From: a bacterium
GTDB lineage: Bacteria; Pseudomonadota; Alphaproteobacteria; Caulobacterales; Caulobacteraceae
Assembly (NCBI GenBank): GCA_030824495.1
Contig: JAVBXP010000044.1
Coordinates: 1 to 64,000 of the forward strand
DNA: 64,000 nt
Reading direction: 5' to 3'
Part shown: piece after piece, positions 9,867-17,123 of the stretch
Layout of the letters: each line of letters begins with the position of its first letter
How positions within the stretch are numbered: the stretch's first letter is position 1
Notes under the pieces: model-generated
What the model was told of the DNA's origin: nothing
Database searches by the model: none
What the model saw: only the letters and a program-made list of their open reading frames with translations
Position numbers and translations under genes: made by a program

Positions 9867-9977
9867 CGTCATCCTCCGGGCAGCCGAAGGCTGATCCGGG
9901 GGACCCAAGCGGGCTACTCACGTCCGGCGACTCAGCTTGGGGCCCCCGGATCGCCTTGCAGGCGACCGGAGGATGAC
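9867..9977. repeat. Palindromic intergenic repeat, type A copy 1
   Basis: A 111-base element bounded by CGTCATCCTCCGG and CCGGAGGATGACG, with inner arms GATCCGGGGGACCCAAGC and GCTTGGGGCCCCCGGATC. Each side also carries a small hairpin (CAGCCGAAGGCTG left, CGCCTTGCAGGCG right). It fills the gap between two convergent genes. A second copy at 17005-17115 is in inverse orientation: its small hairpins are swapped. Confidence 0.85.
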
Positions 9978-9987
9978 GAGGGGCTGC

Positions 9988-10443
9988 CTAGCTCAGATGC
10001 TTGGCGCGGCCGACGTGGCGGCGCAGGTCGGCCAGGGTGGTCGCCCCGATGCGCCGCAGCGCCTCGGCGGCGATCAGCACGCCGGCTAGCTTCACGCCGC
10101 TGAACCGCTCAACGAATGTCGGTGGGCCCTCGGCGATCAGAGCCGTTCCGCCCTTCCCCTCCAGGTGGTTCCGCAGAACCTCTTCCCAGCCACGCCGCAG
10201 GCGCAGCGTCGGGGGCAGGATCAGCAGCATGTCGCCGCGCGCCTTGCGGGCGGCGACGTCCAGCCCGCCTTCCACCCACTCGACGCCAGCATCCTCGCAG
10301 ATGAGGCCGGTCCCATCGGCGGAGCCGCTGTCCGCGGCGATCACCTCGCGCACCAGGCCGTCAACCGCGGCCGGCACGAGGACCGGCAGCAAGACCTGCA
10401 TCTCGCGCTCGGAATTGAACGTCGGAATGATCACCGAAAGCAT
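9988..10443 (-). CDS. Short, degenerate family 2 glycosyltransferase-like protein
   Basis: A 151-residue protein. The N-terminus MLSVIIPTFNSE and ADSGSADGT (D38) match the nucleotide-binding part of GT2 enzymes. The usual metal-binding segment (ARGEVLLFLHADTRL in relatives, recalled from memory) is here ARGDMLLILPPTLRL, so the DxD residues are absent. The protein is also far shorter than a full GT2. It may be non-catalytic or have another role. The start overlaps the region of an SOS-like box shared with the divergent radical SAM gene. Confidence 0.65.
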   Translation of the reverse strand: MLSVIIPTFNSEREMQVLLPVLVPAAVDGLVREVIAADSGSADGTGLICEDAGVEWVEGGLDVAARKARGDMLLILPPTLRLRRGWEEVLRNHLEGKGGTALIAEGPPTFVERFSGVKLAGVLIAAEALRRIGATTLADLRRHVGRAKHLS

Positions 10444-10482
10444 GTCCCCTTGAGGCGGCCGTTCGTCGGCTGCGTCAATAGA

Positions 10483-10497
10483 GTTCTTGTTTTGTTC
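10483..10497 (+). promoter_or_regulatory. LexA/SOS box GTTC-N7-GTTC
   Basis: GTTCTTGTTTTGTTC is an exact match to GTTC-N7-GTTC, the LexA operator of alphaproteobacteria including Caulobacter. It lies 24 bases before the GTG of the radical SAM gene and about 40 bases from the divergent short GT2 gene, so it could repress either. Confidence 0.7.
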
Positions 10498-10520
10498 TTA
10501 GGCGGCTCTACAATAACCCG

Positions 10521-11606
10521 GTGAGCACATTCACCCAGCAGATCACGGTCCGAGGCCGCGGCGCACGATCCAACGCCAGCGGGCGCTTCGAGAGTCAGGC
10601 GCGCGAGGCGTTCGACGACGGCTGGACGTTGGAAGACGCCGAACCGCAACAACTCAGGACCACGCTCACGGCCGAGAAGGCCAAGGCGATCATCTCGAAG
10701 AACACCAGCCCGGACGTCGGGTTCTCGCGCTCGATCAATCCCTATCGCGGCTGCGAGCATGGCTGCATCTACTGCTACGCCCGCCCCGCCCACGCCTATA
10801 TGGGCCTGTCGCCGGGCTTGGACTTCGAGAGCCAGCTGTTCTTCAAGCCCGAGGCCGGCAAGCTGCTCGAACGCGAACTGTCGGCGCCGCGCTACGAGCC
10901 GCAGTTTATCCACATCGGCGGCAATACCGATCCCTATCAGCCGCAGGAGCGCACGGCGCGGGTGACGCGTCAGGTGCTGGAGGTGCTCGAGCGGTTCAAT
11001 CACCCGTTCTCGATCATCACCAAGTCGGCGCTGATCTTGCGCGACATCGACATACTGGCGGCGACGGCGAGCAAGAACCTGTGCCGAGTGGCGATCTCGG
11101 TGACGACCCTGGATCGCAAGCTCGCCCGCAGCATGGAGCCGCGGGCCGCCACGCCCGAACGCCGGATCGGCGCGATCAAGGCGCTGGCGGACGCCGGCGT
11201 TCCGGTCACGGTGATGTTCGCTCCGGCCATTCCGGGCCTGAACGACCATGAGATGGAGGCGGTGCTGGAACGGGCGGCCGAGGCCGGCGCTCGGGGCGCG
11301 GGCTATGTCGCCCTACGTCTGCCGCTGGAGATCAAGGACCTGTTCCGCGAGTGGCTGGCCACCGATCACCCGGACCGCGCCAGCCGGGTGATGTCGCTGG
11401 TCCGCCAGATGCGCGGCGGACTCGACTACGACGCCGAGTGGGGCAAGCGGATGAAGGGCGAAGGTCCGATCGCCGAACTGATGTCGCAGCGTTTCCAGCG
11501 GGCCAAGAAGCGCTACGGCCTGAACGCCCGCTATGACGGCCTGGACCTGTCGCTGTTTAAGGTTCCGCCCAAGGCGGGGGATCAGGGCGATTTGTTCGGG
11601 GGGTGA
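10521..11606 (+). CDS. PA0069-family radical SAM protein (SplB-like)
   Basis: A 361-residue radical SAM enzyme. The cluster ligands are C78, C82 and C85 in YRGCEHGCIYCYARP. HIGGNTDPYQPQER and FSIITKSALILRDIDIL are typical of the group related to spore photoproduct lyase. Its reaction is not established; the relationship to SplB and the SOS-like box upstream suggest a DNA-damage role (inference). The start is GTG with no strong Shine-Dalgarno sequence. The gene is isolated between a divergent gene and a convergent one. Confidence 0.85.
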   Translation: MSTFTQQITVRGRGARSNASGRFESQAREAFDDGWTLEDAEPQQLRTTLTAEKAKAIISKNTSPDVGFSRSINPYRGCEHGCIYCYARPAHAYMGLSPGLDFESQLFFKPEAGKLLERELSAPRYEPQFIHIGGNTDPYQPQERTARVTRQVLEVLERFNHPFSIITKSALILRDIDILAATASKNLCRVAISVTTLDRKLARSMEPRAATPERRIGAIKALADAGVPVTVMFAPAIPGLNDHEMEAVLERAAEAGARGAGYVALRLPLEIKDLFREWLATDHPDRASRVMSLVRQMRGGLDYDAEWGKRMKGEGPIAELMSQRFQRAKKRYGLNARYDGLDLSLFKVPPKAGDQGDLFGG

Positions 11607-11634
11607 GGGAGGTCAGCCCTCCTGCCTCCAGATT

Positions 11635-11740
11635 CGTCATCCCCGGGCTATAGTCCCGGGGATCCATACGCACAGACCGTCCCGGTGAATCCCCGACTGC
11701 GGGGTCTATGGATGGCCGGCACAATAGGCCGGCCATGACG
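11635..11740. repeat. Palindromic intergenic repeat, type C copy 1
   Basis: Bounded by CGTCATCCCCGGG and GGCCATGACG. It contains the hairpins CCCCGGGCTATAGTCCCGGGG and GGCCGGCACAATAGGCCGGCC, with the inner blocks ATCCATACGCACA and GTCTATGGATGGCCGG. It occupies the gap between two convergent genes. A diverged copy lies at 43570-43673. Confidence 0.8.
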
Positions 11741-11765
11741 AACCATGGGGAGATGAATTGCCGCG

Positions 11766-13055
11766 CTAGCGGTTGAACACCGCCACCAGCTCGATATGCG
11801 GCGACCAGAGGAACTGGTCGACGGGCAGCAGCCGGTCGAGGGTGAAGCCGGCGTCGGCCAGGATCCGGGCGTCACGGACGAAGGTAGCCGGGTTGCAGGA
11901 CACTCCAATCACCCGCGAGACCTTGGAACTGGCGAGTTCGGCGCACTGTTCGGCCGCGCCGGCGCGTGGCGGGTCGAAGAGCACGGTGTCGATGCGCTTC
12001 AGTTCGGCGGCCAGGACCGGGCGACGGGTCAGGTCCCGGGCCTCCGCGACGACGCCGTGCAGACCGGGCGCGGTGCCGAGCGCGCCGATCAGCGAGCGGA
12101 TCGCCGGAGCGGAGCTGTCGACCGCCAGCACGGGGGCGAGCTTGGCCAGATGGAAGGTGAAGGCGCCAGCCCCGCAGAAGAGGTCGGCGATGCGCTCGGC
12201 GCCGGCCGCGGCCTCGACCGCCATATTGGCCATGGCGAGTTCGGCCTCGGGCACGGCCTGCAGGAAGCCGCCGGCCGGCAGGGCCACGGTCGCCTGTCCC
12301 ATCCGCACGGTCGGCTGGCGGGCGAGATAGGCTACTTCGCCATCCAGAGTGACGCGCGCGAAATCGGCCTCGCCGGCGATCTCGGCCAGACGCATGCGGG
12401 CGTCGGCCGACAGGCCGCCGCTCTTGCGTTCGACCCCGCTGATATCGACGTCGATCCCAGTGTCGGTGAGGGTCACGTGCAGGGTGGGCGCGGATTTCGA
12501 ATGCTCGAACAGCGGCACGGCCAGGCGGCGCAGCGCCGGTAGAGCCGCCTCAAGCCGCGGGTCGGCGATCGGGCATTCTGCGATATCGATCACATCCCAG
12601 GACTTGCGGCCCTTGAAGCCCAGGCGCGCGGCGTCCTTGCGGCCCGGGCGGGCGTGCAGCGACAGGCGACGACGGCTGGCCGGGGCCGCGGCGAAGGCCG
12701 GCAGGACCTGCGTCTCGATCCGCTCCCGCGCCAGGGTGCGGACCAGGCGATCCACCTTCCACTCCAGATAGGCGCCATGCTCCCAGTGCTGCAGGGCGCA
12801 GCCGCCGCAGACGCCGAAGTGCTGGCAAGGCGGCGTCACGCGCTGGGGGCTGGCTTCCAGAACGGCTTCGAGCTCGCGTCGCTGGCCGCCGGCGGCCAGA
12901 CGCACGCGCTCCCCCGGCAAGGTGAACGGCGCATAGAGCGGACCGGCCGCAATGCCGTCGCCTTCGCCGCCTACAGCCTCAATCACCACCTCGACGGCGG
13001 GGCTGGTCGCCACATCTGCAGGACGGGCTCTATTCGGCCGCCGGGAAGTTCTCAT
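11766..13055 (-). CDS. 23S rRNA/tRNA uracil-C5 methyltransferase, RlmD/TrmA family
   Basis: A 429-residue SAM-dependent enzyme. The N-terminus has a TRAM-like OB segment, then the 4Fe-4S motif CQHFGVCGGCALQHW (C77, C83, C86, with a fourth in AECPIADP). The catalytic domain has ADLFCGAGAFTFHLA for SAM, FDPPRAGAAEQC, and the nucleophile cysteine in IGVSCNPATFVRDA. It makes 5-methyluridine in RNA. The length and the cluster favour an RlmD/RlmC-type rRNA enzyme; the exact target cannot be read from sequence. There is no clear Shine-Dalgarno site. Confidence 0.88.
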   Translation of the reverse strand: MRTSRRPNRARPADVATSPAVEVVIEAVGGEGDGIAAGPLYAPFTLPGERVRLAAGGQRRELEAVLEASPQRVTPPCQHFGVCGGCALQHWEHGAYLEWKVDRLVRTLARERIETQVLPAFAAAPASRRRLSLHARPGRKDAARLGFKGRKSWDVIDIAECPIADPRLEAALPALRRLAVPLFEHSKSAPTLHVTLTDTGIDVDISGVERKSGGLSADARMRLAEIAGEADFARVTLDGEVAYLARQPTVRMGQATVALPAGGFLQAVPEAELAMANMAVEAAAGAERIADLFCGAGAFTFHLAKLAPVLAVDSSAPAIRSLIGALGTAPGLHGVVAEARDLTRRPVLAAELKRIDTVLFDPPRAGAAEQCAELASSKVSRVIGVSCNPATFVRDARILADAGFTLDRLLPVDQFLWSPHIELVAVFNR

Positions 13056-13119
13056 GCTCTAGCTCGTTTTCGTATTTCTGCGCCCCAAAAGCCCAAGCGG
13101 GCCAAGGCGCAACGCCACA

Positions 13120-13165
13120 TGAACGAAGATGAACAGGCCGCTCAAGCAGCGTTCAGATTCGTTCA
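13120..13165. promoter_or_regulatory. Paired direct-repeat operator upstream of glycine-zipper genes
   Basis: TGAACGAAGATGAAC (13120-13134) and GTTCAGATTCGTTCA (13151-13165) are each a ten-base-period direct repeat, and the two are inverted copies of each other with two mismatches. Tandem sites one helical turn apart are typical of OmpR-type response regulators. The block is 62 bases before the first glycine-zipper gene. Confidence 0.5.
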
Positions 13166-13226
13166 GCCACTCTCTCTACAGCAGGCGAGGCTCCGGCGCC
13201 GCCTCGCGAATTACTGGAGATCTACG

Positions 13227-13652
13227 ATGAAACGCGCCCTTACCTTCACCGCCATCGCCGCCATTGCAGCGTCTAGCATGATGGTCCCGACCTTCGCCGC
13301 GGCGCAGGGCCGCAGCTATGGCTCGGGCGACGTCTGCCGCGAACAGCAACGCCAATCGGCCAACAAGGGCACGGTGATCGGCGGCCTGTCGGGCGCGCTG
13401 CTGGGCGGCGCGGTCGCCGGCAACGGCGCCAAGACCGAAGGCGCCGTTCTGGGCGGGGTTGTCGGCGCGGTCGCCGGCCACCAGATCGCCAAGCGCAACG
13501 TCCAGTGCAGCTCCTATCCCAAGCGGGTCGCGCGCAGCTCCTACCAGCGCAGCAACTGCCGCTGGGTCCAGGAGCGCTATGAGGGCCGCAATCAGAGCTT
13601 TGAAGTTTGCCGTGGGCGCGATGGCGTCTGGCGGCCGAGCGGACGGGCCTAA
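13227..13652 (+). CDS. Glycine-zipper 2TM envelope protein 1
   Basis: A 141-residue exported protein: signal peptide MKRALTFTAIAAIAASSMMVPTFAAAQ, then GTVIGGLSGALLGGAVAGNGAKTEGAVLGGVVGAVAGHQIAK, a glycine-zipper 2TM segment as in the 17-kDa surface antigen/SlyB group. The C-terminal part carries paired cysteines (NVQC, SNCRW, EVCRG) that may form disulfides. It is probably an outer-membrane or periplasmic stress protein. GGAG precedes the ATG at 13227; the ORF from 12654 runs antisense to the methyltransferase and is not the start. A paralogue follows 41 bases downstream. Confidence 0.85.
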   Translation: MKRALTFTAIAAIAASSMMVPTFAAAQGRSYGSGDVCREQQRQSANKGTVIGGLSGALLGGAVAGNGAKTEGAVLGGVVGAVAGHQIAKRNVQCSSYPKRVARSSYQRSNCRWVQERYEGRNQSFEVCRGRDGVWRPSGRA

Positions 13653-13693
13653 GGCCCTCTTTCCACCGATCATCCCAACAGGGCAGTAAACAG

Positions 13694-14281
13694 ATGAACT
13701 TCCGTTCGACCTTCGCCAAGAGCACCCTCGCGGGCGTCGCCGGCGTCATGGCGCTGAGCGCCGCGGCCTCGGTCCCGACCTTCGCGGCGGCCCAATCGGC
13801 CGGCTACTATGGCAATGGCGGCTATTACGATCCCTGCCAGCGCGACACGACCAATCGCAGCACCGTCGGGGCGCTGGTCGGCGGCGCACTGGGCGCCGTC
13901 ATTGGTTCGAACGCCGCGGCCCGTAACGCGCGGACTGAAGGCGCCCTGCTCGGCGGCGCCCTTGGCGCGCTCGGCGGCGGCGTTGTCGGCAACCGCTCGG
14001 CGGCCTGCAACAACGGCTACAGCGCCCCGCCGCGCGCGGCCTACAACAACGGTGCGAACTACGGCCAGCGCTATGACAACGGCTATTACGCCCAGTCGAA
14101 CCAGTATCGTCCCGATCCCTATTATCGGGGCGACAGCTACAACGTGACCAACCAGGCTCCGGCCGCCACCGACGGCTGCAGCTTGGCCGAAAGCCCGATC
14201 TACCTGCCCGACGGCCGGACCCAGAAGCGCTTCGTGCGAGTTTGCCCGGACTCGAACGGCAACTATCAGGTCGTCGACTAG
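13694..14281 (+). CDS. Glycine-zipper 2TM envelope protein 2
   Basis: A 195-residue paralogue of the preceding gene. The signal peptide ends SVPTFAAAQ, nearly the same as VPTFAAAQ in the first. The zipper is STVGALVGGALGAVIGSN...TEGALLGGALGALGGGVVGN. A Tyr/Asn/Pro-rich linker (YYAQSNQYRPDPYYRG) then leads to a short C-terminal domain ending YLPDGRTQKRFVRVCPDSNGNYQVVD. The pair looks like a local duplication followed by divergence of the C-terminal part. It probably shares the promoter at about 13120-13200. A terminator follows. Confidence 0.82.
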   Translation: MNFRSTFAKSTLAGVAGVMALSAAASVPTFAAAQSAGYYGNGGYYDPCQRDTTNRSTVGALVGGALGAVIGSNAAARNARTEGALLGGALGALGGGVVGNRSAACNNGYSAPPRAAYNNGANYGQRYDNGYYAQSNQYRPDPYYRGDSYNVTNQAPAATDGCSLAESPIYLPDGRTQKRFVRVCPDSNGNYQVVD

Positions 14282-14303
14282 GCTCGCGCGTAGAGCGAAT
14301 GGA

Positions 14304-14334
14304 AGCCGCCTGCCTCACCGCAGGCGGCTTTTTC
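14304..14334 (+). terminator. Terminator between convergent glycine-zipper gene and tlyA
   Basis: A perfect ten-pair stem AGCCGCCTGC / GCAGGCGGCT with a six-base loop is followed by TTTTC. It serves the plus-strand gene and lies just past the tlyA stop. Confidence 0.85.
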
Positions 14335-14339
14335 GTGGG

Positions 14340-15071
14340 TCAGATCCGCTGGGCCCAGAGCAGATATTCGTGGTTGCCGTCGCCGCCCGTAATCGGGCTG
14401 TCGGCGGTGGCGCGGACGATCCAACCCGATCCGCGCAAGAACTCGATCACGTCATCCAAGGCTCGAATGCGCAGGGCCTCTTCCTTGACCAGGCCGCCCT
14501 TCCCCACATTGTCGGGGCCGACCTCGAACTGCGGTTTCACCAGCGCGATCAGGTCGGCGCCGAAGGTCGCCAGGCGTAGTGCGGCCGGCAGGACCTTGGC
14601 CAGGCCGATGAAGCTGACGTCGGTGACGATCAGGTCGGGCGCCACCGGGATCATGGCCGCGGTCAGGTTGCGGGCGTCAACGCCCTCCAACCCCACCACG
14701 CGGGGATCGCCGGCCAGCTTGGGGTGCAGTTGGCCGCGCCCGACATCGACGGCGTAGACCCTAGCCGCCCCCCGTTCGAGGCTGACCTCGGTAAAGCCGC
14801 CGGTCGATGCGCCGACGTCCAGAACCGTGCGGCCCTCGACCAGAACCGGCCATAGGCCCAGGGCGTGGGATAGCTTCAGCGCGCCTCGGCCGACATAGGG
14901 ATGGGCGGCGACGGCCTCGATGGCCGCCGCCTCGTCCACGAGTTCCGAGGCTTTCGCTAGGGTGCGGCCGTCAACGACGACGCCGCCGGCCTCAATCGCA
15001 GCGCGGGCCTTGGCGCGGCTGTCGAACAGGCCCCGTTCAACCAGGACGACATCCGCGCGTTTTCGACCCAC
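14340..15071 (-). CDS. TlyA-family rRNA 2'-O-methyltransferase / hemolysin A-like
   Basis: A 243-residue protein. An N-terminal S4 RNA-binding domain (RADVVLVERGLFDSRAKARAAIEAGGVVVDG) is followed by an FtsJ-type Rossmann methyltransferase with TVLDVGASTGGFTEVSLERGA for SAM and DLIVTDVSFIGLAKVLP. TlyA enzymes methylate ribose of rRNA; some relatives are called hemolysins. It starts 15 bases after the acyl-CoA synthetase stop and probably shares its transcript. Confidence 0.9.
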   Translation of the reverse strand: MGRKRADVVLVERGLFDSRAKARAAIEAGGVVVDGRTLAKASELVDEAAAIEAVAAHPYVGRGALKLSHALGLWPVLVEGRTVLDVGASTGGFTEVSLERGAARVYAVDVGRGQLHPKLAGDPRVVGLEGVDARNLTAAMIPVAPDLIVTDVSFIGLAKVLPAALRLATFGADLIALVKPQFEVGPDNVGKGGLVKEEALRIRALDDVIEFLRGSGWIVRATADSPITGGDGNHEYLLWAQRI

Positions 15072-15086
15072 TGGTTGTTCAGACCC

Positions 15087-16841
15087 TTAGGCCTGCTCCT
15101 CCTCGAACAGCTTCTTCAGCTCATTCTTCAAGATCTTGCCATTGGCGTTGCGAGGCAAGGTCTCGTGCCAGAACTTCACCTTCACCGGCACCTTGAAGGC
15201 GGCCAGATGCTCGGCCACATGGGCGCGGATCTCTTCCTCGGTGGCCGAGGCGCCTGGCTTCAGGGTTACGACGGCGGCCGGCTCTTCACCGAGCGTACGG
15301 TGCGGAATGCCGACAATTGCAGCGTCCATCACCGCCGGGTGGTCGTAGATGACGTTCTCGACTTCGATGCAGTAGATATTCTCGCCGCCGCGGATCAGCA
15401 TGTCCTTGGCGCGGTCGATGATGAAGCAGAAGCCTTCCTCGTCCACGCGCGCCAGGTCGCCGGTGCGGACCCAGCCGTCAACGAAGGTCTGGGCCGTCGC
15501 CTCGGGCTTATTCCAGTACCCCTTCACCACCTGCGGGCCGCGCGCCCATAGCTCGCCCACGACGTTCGGGGCCAGGACGGTGACGCCGTCGGCCGGATCG
15601 CGGATTTCCAGATCGCTGACCGGAACCGCCGGGCCGCAGCTATCGGGACGGTTGGCGTAGTCCTCGGCGCCATGGGTCGTGACCGTGGCGCAGGTCTCGG
15701 TCATGCCCCAGCCGTTTCCGGGCGCCGACTTGGGGAAGGTTTCCTTGATCTTGCGGACCAGTTCCGGCGCCGAGGGGGCGCCGCCGTACGACACCGATTC
15801 CAGCGAGGACAGGTCGTAGTTGGCCCGGGCCGGATGTTCGATCAGCTGCCAGGCGATGGTCGGCACGCCGCCGGCCTGTTGAACCTTCTCGCGCTCGATC
15901 ACCTCGAAGGCGCGGATCACATCCCACTTGTGCATCATCACCAGCTTGGCGCCGCCAGCCAGCGACGGATTGAGCACGGCGAAACAGCCGGTGACGTGGA
16001 AGAAGGGCACTGAGATCAGCGACGAGCGTTGCGGCGCGTCGGGGTCGGGTTGGGGCGGCGCTTCGCCGCGACGCAGGAAGGCCCGGGCGCCGGCCACGGC
16101 GCCGGCCATGATGTTGGAGTTCACTCCCCGCTGGGTCGCCAGAGCGCCCTTGGGCTTTCCGGTCGTTCCCGAGGTGTAGAAGATCGTGGCGTCGTCGTCG
16201 GGCGCGATTTCAACGTCCGGCAGCGGCTGGTCGGGCAGCTTGTGCCAGTCGTTCGCCTGCCCCAGCACGCTCTCGACGGTGACGACCAGCGGGTGGGCGA
16301 TCTCTTCGCGCGCGCGGCTGACATAGGCGCGGACGAGGTCGGGGCAGTTGGGCAGATGCTCGGTCAGGCGCTCATAACGCTCGGCGTCCATAATCACGAC
16401 CTTGGCGCCCGAATCGGTCAGGCCGTATTCCAGCTCAGGCCCGGTCCACCACGCGTTCAGCGGGGTGACGATCGCGCCCAGCGAGGCGGCGGCGTAGAAG
16501 GCCACCGGCCATTCGGGCAGATTGCGCATGATCACGGCGACGCGGTCGCCCTTCTTGACGCCGTCCGAAGCCAGTTGCGCGGCGAAGGCCGCGACGGCGC
16601 GGTAGAAGGCCTCGAAGGTGACGCGCTCGTCTTCATAGACCAGGAACACCCGTTCGCCGTGGGCGCGACCCAACTCGACGATGGCGCGCAGCGATGGCGG
16701 CAGGTTCTTCCAAGTGCGGGTCGGGACGCCGTTGATGACAACGGTTTCCATCTCGGCCGGGGTCCCCGGCGACGTGATCATCGCATGGGCCTGGGCGATG
16801 GACATTGCGGGCCAACCGGCGGGCAGCACAGCCTCGGACAT
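15087..16841 (-). CDS. Acyl-CoA synthetase (AMP-forming)
   Basis: A 584-residue ANL-superfamily enzyme that activates a carboxylic acid, probably a fatty acid, to acyl-CoA. The P-loop is IFYTSGTTGKPKGALA. GNGWGMTETCATV is the A5 motif, GWVRTGDLARVDEEGFCFIIDRAKDMLIRGGENIYCIEVE spans A7-A8, and LPRNANGKILKNELKKL carries the C-terminal catalytic lysine. It is upstream of tlyA. A perfect palindrome about 85 bases upstream may be its operator. Chain length preference cannot be read. Confidence 0.9.
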   Translation of the reverse strand: MSEAVLPAGWPAMSIAQAHAMITSPGTPAEMETVVINGVPTRTWKNLPPSLRAIVELGRAHGERVFLVYEDERVTFEAFYRAVAAFAAQLASDGVKKGDRVAVIMRNLPEWPVAFYAAASLGAIVTPLNAWWTGPELEYGLTDSGAKVVIMDAERYERLTEHLPNCPDLVRAYVSRAREEIAHPLVVTVESVLGQANDWHKLPDQPLPDVEIAPDDDATIFYTSGTTGKPKGALATQRGVNSNIMAGAVAGARAFLRRGEAPPQPDPDAPQRSSLISVPFFHVTGCFAVLNPSLAGGAKLVMMHKWDVIRAFEVIEREKVQQAGGVPTIAWQLIEHPARANYDLSSLESVSYGGAPSAPELVRKIKETFPKSAPGNGWGMTETCATVTTHGAEDYANRPDSCGPAVPVSDLEIRDPADGVTVLAPNVVGELWARGPQVVKGYWNKPEATAQTFVDGWVRTGDLARVDEEGFCFIIDRAKDMLIRGGENIYCIEVENVIYDHPAVMDAAIVGIPHRTLGEEPAAVVTLKPGASATEEEIRAHVAEHLAAFKVPVKVKFWHETLPRNANGKILKNELKKLFEEEQA

Positions 16842-16922
16842 GGGCGGGTTCTCCTAATGCTCGCACGGGCATTCACGCGCCCGCGTCGTCGTAGGTGAAC
16901 AAGCATAACCTAGCGTCAGAGG

Positions 16923-16936
16923 CAAACGGACGTTTG
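16923..16936. promoter_or_regulatory. Palindrome CAAACG-GA-CGTTTG upstream of acyl-CoA synthetase
   Basis: Two perfect six-base arms around a two-base centre form a compact dyad typical of TetR-family operators, 82-95 bases upstream of the acyl-CoA synthetase start. No regulator gene is adjacent. Confidence 0.4.
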
Positions 16937-17004
16937 AAGGTTGGGGTCGTCGAACGTCGGGTAGGCCGCCGCACGCCGATAAGCGCGTGACGACGCTCAT
17001 CATT

Positions 17005-17115
17005 CGTCATCCTCCGGTCGCCTGAAAGGCGATCCGGGGGACCCAAGCGGCCTGGGTAGTTTCGCACCTCGGCTTGGGTCCCCCGGATCAGCCTACGGCT
17101 GACCGGAGGATGACG
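17005..17115. repeat. Palindromic intergenic repeat, type A copy 2
   Basis: A 111-base element with the same CGTCATCCTCCGG / CCGGAGGATGACG ends and CCGGGGGACCCAAGC / GCTTGGGTCCCCCGG arms as copy 1. Here the left arm holds CGCCTGAAAGGCG and the right arm CAGCCTACGGCTG, the reverse of copy 1, so this copy is inverted. It lies eight bases past the valS stop. Confidence 0.85.
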
Positions 17116-17123
17116 AGATTTTG

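Noticed and set aside
12654-13226. 191-codon N-terminal extension of glycine-zipper protein 1
   Set aside because: It runs antisense through the methyltransferase gene; the signal peptide and GGAG at 13227 mark the real start.
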